From CAZTTH01 sp964615975 (lineage in GTDB: Bacteria; Verrucomicrobiota; Lentisphaeria; JABSQK01; JAJFLO01), in NCBI GenBank assembly GCA_964615975.1, contig CAZTTH010000032.1, positions 1 through 40,967 on the forward strand: a DNA stretch of 40,967 bases. Reading direction: 5' to 3'. Shown here piece after piece: positions 9,273 through 16,166 of the stretch (position 1 is the stretch's first letter; every line of letters begins with the position of its first letter). Below the pieces are notes generated by a model that ran no database searches, was not told the DNA's origin, and was given only the letters and a program-made list of their open reading frames with translations. The translations under genes and the position numbers were made by a program.

Positions 9273-9938
9273 ATGACAAGCAACAAACGGATAAAGGGGG
9301 GGTTCCTGGTTACCTTCGAAGGCCCTGAATGCGCCGGTAAATCAACTCAGCAGAAGCTGCTTGCTGCTTATTTGCGCGCTCTAGGCTATGAAGTATGTGA
9401 AACCCGTGAACCCGGCGGCACCAGGGTGGGCGAGGAAGTACGCAAACTCGTCAAGCATTTGCAGGGCGATGAAGCCGTCTGCGATGAAGCGGAACTTCTC
9501 CTTTTCTGTGCCAGCCGGGCGCAATTGATGCACAAGGTTATCCTCCCCCATCTGGCGAGTGGAGGCATTGTTATTTCCGACCGGTTTGCCGATTCCACCA
9601 CCGCCTATCAGGGATACGCGCGCGGCATTGATCGCGATCTGATTGCCCGGTTGCATCGTTTGTCCTTGAAGGGGCGCTGGCCGGATCTGACATTGCTTCT
9701 CGATCTGGAGATTACTCAAGCCCTGAATCGTGGTCAGATGCGCCTGGAAAGCCTGTTCATCCCGGATCGTATTGAGGATGAATCGCAAAAGTTTCATGAG
9801 CAGGTACGCGCCGGTTATCTCGCTATTGCCGCCGCCCACCCCGAACGGATCGTGATCATCAATGCCGATCAGGATCGCGAGGAATTGCACCATCGCATCT
9901 GCACGGAGGTACATCATGCCCTTGGCAGAATTCACTGA
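9273..9938 (+). CDS. tmk: Thymidylate kinase (dTMP kinase)
   Basis: Phosphorylates dTMP to dTDP, the step after thymidylate synthase. From the ATG at 9273 it has 221 residues; a TTG at 9261 is possible but less likely. The P-loop reads FEGPECAGKSTQ near residue 14, where EC replaces the more usual DG. The substrate region shows TREPGGTRVGEEVR, and SDRFADSTTAYQGYARG is the conserved DR(Y/F) block. The gene overlaps the next one by 23 nt, so the two are translationally linked. This tmk-holB order is common in bacteria. Codons 8-10 contain a run of seven G. Confidence 0.97.
   Translation: MTSNKRIKGGFLVTFEGPECAGKSTQQKLLAAYLRALGYEVCETREPGGTRVGEEVRKLVKHLQGDEAVCDEAELLLFCASRAQLMHKVILPHLASGGIVISDRFADSTTAYQGYARGIDRDLIARLHRLSLKGRWPDLTLLLDLEITQALNRGQMRLESLFIPDRIEDESQKFHEQVRAGYLAIAAAHPERIVIINADQDREELHHRICTEVHHALGRIH
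9905..9909 (+). promoter_or_regulatory. Ribosome binding site deciding the holB start
   Basis: GGAGG lies six nt before the ATG at 9916, inside the 3' end of tmk. It supports that ATG over an in-frame upstream ATG at 9862, which would add 18 residues without family resemblance. Confidence 0.8.
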
Positions 9939-10950
9939 GCAATTTCCCTATCTGGTCACAAGATTATGCAACCAACGCCTGTCAGGGAGAATCGCGCACT
10001 CCTGGATTGTCCGGGGCGAAGACCTCGACATGCTCAAACGCTTTGTTCAAGCCTGGCTGCAGGGTTGGGCATGTACCGCACTCACTGCCCATGGTGATAG
10101 CTGCGGCGCCTGTCAAAATTGTCAGGCCATTGTCCGGGAGGAATATTCCCAGATGATGACCATCAAGCCGGTATCCAAATCCCGGCAGATAGTGGTGGAT
10201 GATATGCATGATCTGGAGCATTGGTTGTTCATGAAATCCAGTAACGCCAAACGCATCGGGATCATTTGGGAAGCGGATCGGTTGAGCCTGATTTCGCAAA
10301 ACACGTTTTTGAAAACGTTGGAAGAACCGCCTTCATCCTGCATCATCGTCCTGGTCACGATCAATCCGGAAATATTGATCCCCACGATTCGTTCGCGTTG
10401 TTTGACCATGACCCTGCGCACCAACCGAAATGCCTATAATTTCCCTGGTCACGAGTTGCTCGACACCATTCTCATTGGATTACAAAAGGGAACTGGCGCC
10501 ATGGCGGCGATTCAGGGCGCGGGTGAATTGCTGCAGATACTGCAAGGATTTAAATCCGCCTACAAGGACGATAAAAAACCGGTGGGGCGCAAGCGGCGGG
10601 GCAAGGATGAGGTCATCGCTGGCGATATTGATATTCAGGATGCCGTCACCGCAGCGATGGAGGCGCAGCGGAATGCCGCATATCTCGGTCAACGCGAACA
10701 ATTTTTGAGCGCCATTCATACCTGGTTTGGCCAGCAATACTTTTTGGCCAATGGCGTTGATCCCATATTATTTCCCCATCCTGAGCTCTCACCATCCCTC
10801 ACCAACCCGGCGTCATCTTTTTCACTTACACCCGATGAAGCGCTGCGTCAGTTACAAGTCACTGAAGCGTGGATAAAAACCATGCGCTACAACATCGATG
10901 AATCGATCGCGATTCAAGATTTATGTCAAAGTCTTTGCATTAAGATATAA
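9916..10950 (+). CDS. holB: DNA polymerase III delta'-like clamp-loader subunit
   Basis: Subunit of the clamp loader that places the sliding clamp on DNA. From the chosen ATG it has 344 residues. It shows a four-cysteine zinc site (one Cys in WACTAL, then CGACQNC) and the clamp-loader core including NTFLKTLEEPPSSC and PTIRSRC (the SRC motif). The Walker A region is degenerate: where ATP-binding homologues carry GxxGxGKT, this one reads IVRGEDLDMLKRF. Loss of ATP binding is known for delta' proteins, so this favours HolB over DnaX. The overlap with tmk supports an operon. The C-terminal third is divergent and contains a basic stretch (VGRKRRGKDE). Confidence 0.88.
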   Translation: MPLAEFTEQFPYLVTRLCNQRLSGRIAHSWIVRGEDLDMLKRFVQAWLQGWACTALTAHGDSCGACQNCQAIVREEYSQMMTIKPVSKSRQIVVDDMHDLEHWLFMKSSNAKRIGIIWEADRLSLISQNTFLKTLEEPPSSCIIVLVTINPEILIPTIRSRCLTMTLRTNRNAYNFPGHELLDTILIGLQKGTGAMAAIQGAGELLQILQGFKSAYKDDKKPVGRKRRGKDEVIAGDIDIQDAVTAAMEAQRNAAYLGQREQFLSAIHTWFGQQYFLANGVDPILFPHPELSPSLTNPASSFSLTPDEALRQLQVTEAWIKTMRYNIDESIAIQDLCQSLCIKI

Positions 10951-11272
10951 CCTGCGAATTTTGATAGAGATAGGAATAAGCTTTAACATTTTTTACACAC
11001 CGTTATTGACAGCTTATTAACAGTTATCATGCGGATAGTACCAAATAGTAACAAATGACATAACCTTTCTGTTTTCAGTTAGTTATAATTTCAATGATTA
11101 TGTAAGTCGATATCTTTGAAAGAGTTGAAGCAAGGTTTTTTTGATTTTATGCACACCCTGATAAGTAACTCCTTGAAATCATGATTGATACCCATAAAAT
11201 CGAGCGCGCCCGGCCTCTCAAAATCACGATTTCGTTAACACATTTACCGGCATGATTGGGCGCCATACTGAT

Positions 11273-11410
11273 TCCCTGCTCATGCGGGCGCTGTATGTGT
11301 TTAGCGTGAGCAGGGAGGTCAATAAAGTTGGGAGTTCTCCTGCCGAATGGCAGGAGAACTCGGTATCTTGAGGATAATTCCCTCTGCGGCAGTCCTGCAT
11401 GGCGGGACTG
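11273..11410. repeat. Three consecutive intergenic hairpins
   Basis: Hairpin 1: TCCCTGCTCATGC (11273-11285) with GCGTGAGCAGGGA (11304-11316), 13 bp with one T-G wobble. Hairpin 2: GAGTTCTCCTGCC (11332-11344) with 11349-11361, a perfect 13-bp stem with a 4-nt loop. Hairpin 3: CAGTCCTGC (11390-11398) with GCGGGACTG (11402-11410), 9 bp with one wobble. They share TGC-ATGGC(G/A)GG-type cores with each other and with the hairpin at 3586-3633. Confidence 0.8.
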
Positions 11411-11456
11411 GATTCCAACAGCGTCAGGCGAAGATGTGACAATCATTGGTGTAACC

Positions 11457-11503
11457 CCGTCATCGGAAGCCGTCCCGCAATGCGGGACGGCTTCCGATGA
11501 CGG
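11457..11503. repeat. Near-perfect 47-nt palindrome
   Basis: Arms 11457-11479 and 11481-11503 are exact reverse complements of 23 nt each around a single central A at 11480. The core reads CGTCCCGCA-A-TGCGGGACG. This is the strongest inverted repeat in the window and closes the hairpin cluster between two converging genes. Confidence 0.9.
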
Positions 11504-11624
11504 CCGAAGAGCAGAGCAAGCTGAAGCCGATACTTCAACCGCCGCTAAACCCATATCCGGCGCTGCCCGCGACCGGTTTTCGTCCTGCTGTACAGCGCAA
11601 TGACAGAAGTTGACCAGGAAAGAG

Positions 11625-13427
11625 CTAAGGGGGGGTATCGCGAACCTCGGTGAGTGGATCTTTGGCGATCAGTTCCTGACTGCCATCGCCGAAGATTTTG
11701 AAAAGACCGGTGGCGCGGCCATCCTTGAAGTTGGTGATGTAACTGGGAATAAGGTGTCCGCCGGTTACTGTGAATTCGATCTTTTTCGAGAAATCATCCA
11801 GCGGCTCTCCAAGGTCGTCAAACAATGAGACCTCGATAAACAGGTTTTGTCCACTATCGACGATGTCGCCATGGGGGAGATTGAGGGTAATTTTGTCTGG
11901 ATGCCGGCACTCCGAAAGACCGATCTGGTCGATTTCCAGCACCCCTTCGTCATCCAGAAAGGAAAAGGTCAGGGCATTGACCCGCCGCAGATCAGAGGGT
12001 GATCCCAAATGTGCCAGAGGGATGTTGATGGTCGTGAATTCGGGTCGCAAACTTGATGGCGGCAACTCCCATGGTTCGCCTTCACCGGAGCCGGTGGAGT
12101 CAAGAGCAACAGTAATGCGGGCTTCCGGATTCCTGCAGCGCAGACGCACCACCAGAAATTGATTGTTGCTGATATCAACACCAGTGCGTGACAGCGTGGT
12201 GAACCAGCACATGTTCGGCCGCGACCAGGCGAGAGCAAGGATGCCATCGGTATGGACTCGATTTTTAGCAGTTTGTTCAATGATCAGGCAGTGAACATCG
12301 GTGATGCCGCCGGTGCGCTGGCCGGGGATGATCACATCGTTGCGATGATCATTGTTATACTGTTCGGGAGGACTGAAATCATCGATTAACCCGGTATAGG
12401 CAGGGATCGACGCCGGCGTTTTAAACGCTGGTCTTTTGATGATCAGCAGGTCAGGAACTGATGTTGGCGGCAATGACGCAAGCACTTTTGGCGGCGCGGA
12501 AGCGACCGCTGGAGGGATGATCGCGGCAGGCGCCACGGCCCGCTCTGGCGGCGGCGGGGATATGGGCGCGGCACTGGAGCTGGGGAGAACCGGGTCAACG
12601 GGTGGGCTCCCTTCAGACACCGGCGCCGGGGGTGATGCAGGAACAGCATCTGGAGGTATCGGCGCTGGCGGAGGAAGTGTTTTTATTGGAACCTCGGTAA
12701 CTGAGGGAGGGAAAGTCAGGTTGGCAGGTGGCAGAGTTTTTTCTGGTTCTGGCGTTGTCACGGGGGCGGGAGATTCAGCAGGAACAGTCGGGAGCGGTGG
12801 AGCGGTGGCAGAAGAGACTGGGGGCGCCACACCACTGGCGATCCTTTGAACTGTCAGGTCGTCGACATAAATTTCCAGTACATGCCGGCCCGAGTAGAAC
12901 ACGATTCCGAATTGGGTTAATTGATCAAGTGCGAAAATCCCCTGTTTTTCCGGGACGGTGCCGCTTTCCCACTGAAAATTATCTTTCTCCAGAAAGACCT
13001 GCAGCGGTGTCCATCCGCTGCCAGTTTCGCTGATCGGCAATTGATGCTCCTCCCGCAACGCCCATTCACTGCCGTTGGCGAAGATTACCTTGACTGCCAG
13101 GGTGGCATCAGGAAAGTAAACTCCGGGAGCATACACCCAATAGGATAGGGCATGCTGAGGGGTGAGTTCCGTCTCCGCAGGTAGGGATCGCATCGCCACA
13201 CATCCCCAGCCCTTGCCATTGGTTTTAAATTGGAGCGCTTGTTTGCCCGCATGGACAAAGGTAGAGGAGGCAGTGACCTTGCCGAACCCAAAGACCTGGT
13301 AACTGGACAGCGGGTCCGGACTCTCGAAATCATCCGTGAGTATTGGCGGTGTGGCGGTCTCTGCCCTCATGGTAAAACTGAAGAAATGGAGGAAAATCAA
13401 TAAAACCAAGCCCTTGGACGTTAACAT
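11625..13427 (-). CDS. Secreted modular protein with two beta-sandwich-like domains and a Pro-rich linker
   Basis: From the ATG at 13427 the protein has 600 residues and opens with a signal peptide (KGLVLLIFLHFFSFTMRAET). An ATG at 13565 would add 46 residues ahead of it. A first module (about 30-205, DDFESPDPLSSYQVFG onwards) looks like a carbohydrate-binding or discoidin-like beta-sandwich. A Pro/Ala/Ser/Val-rich linker of roughly 130 residues follows. A second, similar module (from TGLIDDFSPPEQ) comes next, then a C-terminal Ig-like segment with PHGDIVDSGQNLFIEVSLFD. No catalytic domain is recognisable, so it is probably an exported binding protein. It lies downstream of murG on the same strand. 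The stop codon directly follows a seven-C run (coding strand), so the exact C-terminus depends on a homopolymer. Confidence 0.75.
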   Translation of the reverse strand: MLTSKGLVLLIFLHFFSFTMRAETATPPILTDDFESPDPLSSYQVFGFGKVTASSTFVHAGKQALQFKTNGKGWGCVAMRSLPAETELTPQHALSYWVYAPGVYFPDATLAVKVIFANGSEWALREEHQLPISETGSGWTPLQVFLEKDNFQWESGTVPEKQGIFALDQLTQFGIVFYSGRHVLEIYVDDLTVQRIASGVAPPVSSATAPPLPTVPAESPAPVTTPEPEKTLPPANLTFPPSVTEVPIKTLPPPAPIPPDAVPASPPAPVSEGSPPVDPVLPSSSAAPISPPPPERAVAPAAIIPPAVASAPPKVLASLPPTSVPDLLIIKRPAFKTPASIPAYTGLIDDFSPPEQYNNDHRNDVIIPGQRTGGITDVHCLIIEQTAKNRVHTDGILALAWSRPNMCWFTTLSRTGVDISNNQFLVVRLRCRNPEARITVALDSTGSGEGEPWELPPSSLRPEFTTINIPLAHLGSPSDLRRVNALTFSFLDDEGVLEIDQIGLSECRHPDKITLNLPHGDIVDSGQNLFIEVSLFDDLGEPLDDFSKKIEFTVTGGHLIPSYITNFKDGRATGLFKIFGDGSQELIAKDPLTEVRDTPP

Positions 13428-13582
13428 CCGGGATCGATGGGATCTGGTTGTCTGTGACCAGGATGCGCTGGCAAATACACCGATACTTGATCTCACAGAC
13501 CCGCGATCATGATTGAGGTCACGGTTTATGGCCAACCCATCATCTTTCTGTGTTTGGTGCAGCATAAATTCCCATGATCGTT

Positions 13583-14722
13583 TTAATTTCTCCGATAGGT
13601 GAAAATTATTTTCGCCGCTTCAGCGGCAGCATGAGGACGAGCTAGCCGTTTGGCATTGCGGCCATATCCGGCAATCACCTCGGGTTGATCGCACCAGCGT
13701 TGCAAATGATCTTTCAACTTATCGGGGGTGCATTCTTTTTCCTCCAGCATCAATCCAGCTTCATTTTCAACCAGATAGCGTGCGTTTACCTGTTGATGAT
13801 TATCCATCGCCGAGGCCAGTGGAATGTACAATGCCGCCTTGCCCAGGTGCGCCAGCTCGAAGATCGTCGAGCCGCCGGCACGGCAGATAATGTAATCTGC
13901 CAGACGCAGAAATTTATCGATTTCGGCGGTGAATTTTTTTACTACCGCGGTGAGGCCATGTTTTTGATAAACCCCCATCAATTCAGTATTATCCTCCTGT
14001 CCGGTCAGATGAATCAGTTGGAATGGAATGGTTCCCGGAGAATATAACATGAGCGCGCGCTGGATCAGTGAATTTATGAAATGTGCCCCCTGACTGCCGC
14101 CGAAGACCATGAGTATCGGCTGCTCCGGTTTTAGCTTGAGTTCACGGCATAAGCTGATGCGCTCATCGGGATGCCATTCCCGATCACCGGCATCAATCAT
14201 GGTTTGCCGGATCGGCATGCCGATGAATAGACGTGACGCCGATGAAGTTGAAAGACTCTGGTCCGGAAAGGAAAGCAATACTTGACTCGCCCAGCGCGAA
14301 AGCATTTTATTGCTTTTACCCATGATTGAATTGCCTTCATGGATGAATAATGGATTGCGGGTCAAAAGCGTGGCAAAGCCCAACGGCGCGCTGGCAAAAC
14401 TTCCCATGACCAACGCCCGGTTGATGTGATAACGGCATAACAATTGCCTATGGCGGACTACCGCCCGGAAAAATTTCACCCCAAATACCGGCCACCCCCA
14501 TTTCCTGACCGGGAGCCTGACGGCATCCACCAATATTCCGGTTATCCCTTCGCGCCGCGCCAGTTCCAGTTGCTCTTCCCGATGCTGGCCGGCGATGAAT
14601 AACCAACTTTGCCCACCCAATTGGTTGAACTCACGCGCGATCGCCAGACCGGGAAAGAAATGACCGCCGGTGCCGCCGCAGGCAATGGCTAATGTCGGTT
14701 GAACAGGTTGATGATTGACCAT
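13583..14722 (-). CDS. murG: UDP-N-acetylglucosamine transferase MurG
   Basis: Adds GlcNAc to lipid I to form lipid II at the inner face of the cytoplasmic membrane. The 379 residues have the N-terminal GGTGGHFFPGLAIA loop, GSFASAPLG, and HEGNSIMGKSNKML where many homologues have HEQN. The C-terminal GT-B domain has FGGSQGAHFIN, ICRAGGSTIFELAHLGKAAL and the DNHQQVNARYL acceptor/UDP region. The usual dcw neighbours (murC, ftsW, mraY, ddl) are absent, so murG stands apart from a cell-division cluster. A 21-nt motif shared with mutY lies upstream. The start MVNHQPVQPTLAIACGG is about the usual distance from the first strand. Confidence 0.96.
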   Translation of the reverse strand: MVNHQPVQPTLAIACGGTGGHFFPGLAIAREFNQLGGQSWLFIAGQHREEQLELARREGITGILVDAVRLPVRKWGWPVFGVKFFRAVVRHRQLLCRYHINRALVMGSFASAPLGFATLLTRNPLFIHEGNSIMGKSNKMLSRWASQVLLSFPDQSLSTSSASRLFIGMPIRQTMIDAGDREWHPDERISLCRELKLKPEQPILMVFGGSQGAHFINSLIQRALMLYSPGTIPFQLIHLTGQEDNTELMGVYQKHGLTAVVKKFTAEIDKFLRLADYIICRAGGSTIFELAHLGKAALYIPLASAMDNHQQVNARYLVENEAGLMLEEKECTPDKLKDHLQRWCDQPEVIAGYGRNAKRLARPHAAAEAAKIIFTYRRN

Positions 14723-15063
14723 AACTTGAGCATATGGGAATTTGTATTTCAGTCATGAGTGCGGAATGCGCATGCTGCTTTAGTCACTTCTCTACCAACT
14801 TCCGCAAAAAATAATAAGTGATTCTGGACGATCTGAGGCATTCGTTTGCATTGGCCAAATCTAAAATCAGAAATTCAAAATTCGGTTGCAGCTATGCCGC
14901 TTTAGTCGATACCTACAGAGTTAACCATGCGGTTGCCGGTAAAATATAACCGGCATCGCCCATTCGCCCATTGGCAGAAAAGATTGAGAGTTCATATTTT
15001 ACCGTCATGAATATATTCTTTCACATCGGTCTAATCAGCAATTCCATGATCAGGAATATGCTC
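14723..15063. other. Intergenic region between divergent murG and comF
   Basis: 341 nt with no gene. It carries the shared motif at 14785-14805. It also has a short direct repeat, ATGC(T/C)GCTTTAGTC, at 14772-14785 and 14894-14907 (13 of 14 identical). Promoters for both divergent genes must lie here, but I cannot place them confidently. Confidence 0.55.
14785..14805 (-). promoter_or_regulatory. Conserved 21-nt motif upstream of murG
   Basis: On the minus strand this reads GCGGAAGTTGGTAGA followed by GAAGTG. It is the second copy of the motif at 3934-3954, with one difference, in the same orientation and nearly the same distance from its gene's start codon. A T-rich stretch precedes both copies. 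Confidence 0.5.
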
Positions 15064-15753
15064 ATGGGTTTGCGGGCAGTGGTTTACCCCGAGATCTGTG
15101 TGGTGTGCCTGAAAAGTCAACCCCTTTCATCCGGAGCAGTCTGTCAATCATGCCGGACTTCATTGTCTTTCATTCAATCGCCTTATTGCCGGGGGTGCGG
15201 GGGGTCTTTGGACAACGCTCTTGAGCTGTGCGGTGAATGTCTGCGGTTCACGCGTCCCTGGCGGCACGCACTATCGCTTTTTAATTTTTCGGGTACAACC
15301 AGAGAATTAGTGCACCGTTTCAAGTACCACGGCGATGTGGCGTTAACCCGATTGTGGTCGACCGAGATGCGCGCGGTTTTATCTGCTCGTTCCGCCGAAC
15401 CCGATTATGATCTCATCACCGCGGTGCCGTTGCATTGGCTGAAAAAAATGAAACGCGGCTACAATCAGGCGGAATTAATCGCCCGCGAATTTTCCGCGGT
15501 GAGCGGGATTCCTTTTGTCCCCATCCTGAAACGACGCAAGTGGACCCGGCCGCAAGCCAGTTTGAACCTCACCCAGCGGCAGGCGAATTTGAAAAACTCT
15601 TTTGTCCTCAAAACGAATCTGATAATTGAAAACAAAAGCATTCTCCTGATTGACGATGTCTTCACCACGGGGTCGACCTTGACCGCATGTGCCAATGTCC
15701 TCGCCGCCGCCGGCGCCAGTGCTGTCGAGGTCTTCACCATCGCGCGGGGATGA
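15064..15753 (+). CDS. ComF family phosphoribosyltransferase-like protein
   Basis: Member of the ComF/GntX group, which pairs an N-terminal zinc finger with a phosphoribosyltransferase fold and is linked to DNA uptake and handling in competent bacteria. From the chosen start it has 229 residues. Cysteine pairs occur in CVVC, CQSC, CRGC and CGEC within the first 65 residues. The C-terminal PRPP loop reads LIDDVFTTGSTL. I chose ATG 15064 because AGGA lies eight nt before it and the resulting start (MGLRAVVYPEICVVC) matches the family. Earlier starts at 15007 or 14971 would add unrelated residues. No other competence genes are nearby, although a pilin-type pair lies 15 kb away. Confidence 0.9.
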   Translation: MGLRAVVYPEICVVCLKSQPLSSGAVCQSCRTSLSFIQSPYCRGCGGSLDNALELCGECLRFTRPWRHALSLFNFSGTTRELVHRFKYHGDVALTRLWSTEMRAVLSARSAEPDYDLITAVPLHWLKKMKRGYNQAELIAREFSAVSGIPFVPILKRRKWTRPQASLNLTQRQANLKNSFVLKTNLIIENKSILLIDDVFTTGSTLTACANVLAAAGASAVEVFTIARG

Positions 15754-15881
15754 GGAAATGAAGGGAGAGATTAGGAAAAAATTCAAATACCAACAGTCAC
15801 CAGTAGCAGCATCGGCTGAGCAACAAAGGCAGGATCTGGATTGCCAATGCAGAAAAACCTGGAGTTGAAATTATGCGATGA

Positions 15882-15900
15882 AATATGAGCCCTTCATATT
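15882..15900. repeat. Small hairpin, copy 1 of a related pair
   Basis: AATATGA (15882-15888) pairs with TCATATT (15894-15900) around GCCCT. The flanks (GCGATG before, GCCA after) match those of the copy at 16046-16070, so these are two copies of one short element. Confidence 0.65.
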
Positions 15901-15969
15901 GCCAGATTTTTGTATTGATTTATTTACTTGATGGACTGGCATTAGTCGATTATTGATTGGAGGGGTCAG

Positions 15970-16104
15970 ATGGGGATAACCAATATTCATGAAGCTAAAA
16001 CCAATTTCTCTAAACGCATCCGCAGGGTGGTGCCCTGGGCGATGCAATATGAGTCCTTAAGACTCATATTATTGCCATGCAACAATCAGAAATCTCCAGG
16101 CTGA
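15970..16104 (+). pseudogene. Truncated Phd/YefM-type antitoxin remnant
   Basis: A 44-codon frame opens MGITNIHEAKTNFSKRIRRV, which closely resembles the first 20 residues of Phd-type antitoxins (consensus like VNIHEAKTHLSRLLERV). After that valine the similarity stops: the rest of the family's DNA-binding domain and the toxin-wrapping tail are missing, and the frame runs into a hairpin element (16046-16070) and then a stop. No toxin gene follows. The likeliest reading is a decayed toxin-antitoxin locus interrupted by the hairpin repeat. A functional micro-protein is possible but less likely. Confidence 0.6.
16046..16070. repeat. Small hairpin, copy 2 of a related pair
   Basis: AATATGAGTC (16046-16055) pairs perfectly with GACTCATATT (16061-16070) around CTTAA. 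It shares GCGATG-(A/C)-AATATGAG and the trailing GCCA with the copy at 15882-15900, and it lies within the broken antitoxin frame. Confidence 0.7.
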
Positions 16105-16166
16105 ATGCCAGAAAGTAGGACGACCCATGGCAACGCCCTGGGGAGAAGAAACAAGGAGATGAGCCC

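Larger units (their letters stand above)
10951..11624. other. Intergenic spacer, AT-rich half then hairpin-rich half
   Basis: 674 nt without a credible gene. The minus-strand frame at 11147-11554 runs through palindromes and resembles no family. The first 250 nt are AT-rich with no clear terminator for the tmk-holB operon. The second part (11273-11503) is a run of four hairpins. The flanking genes converge here (holB plus, secreted protein minus), so the hairpins could stop transcription in both directions, although they lack T-tracts. Confidence 0.6.
15754..16166. other. Intergenic region with antitoxin remnant and twin hairpins
   Basis: 413 nt with no intact gene. It contains a broken Phd-like antitoxin start (15970-16104) and two related AT-rich hairpins (15882-15900 and 16046-16070). 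The comF gene and the kinase gene converge here. Confidence 0.6.

Noticed and set aside
11147..11554. 135-codon minus-strand frame in the holB to secreted-protein spacer
   Set aside because: It runs through the hairpin cluster, has no family resemblance, and its length is explained by GC-rich palindromes lacking stops.
12436..12849. Gly/Ala-rich plus-strand frame of 137 codons
   Set aside because: It is the antisense of the proline-rich linker of the secreted protein; Pro/Ala codons give Gly/Ala-rich reading on the other strand.
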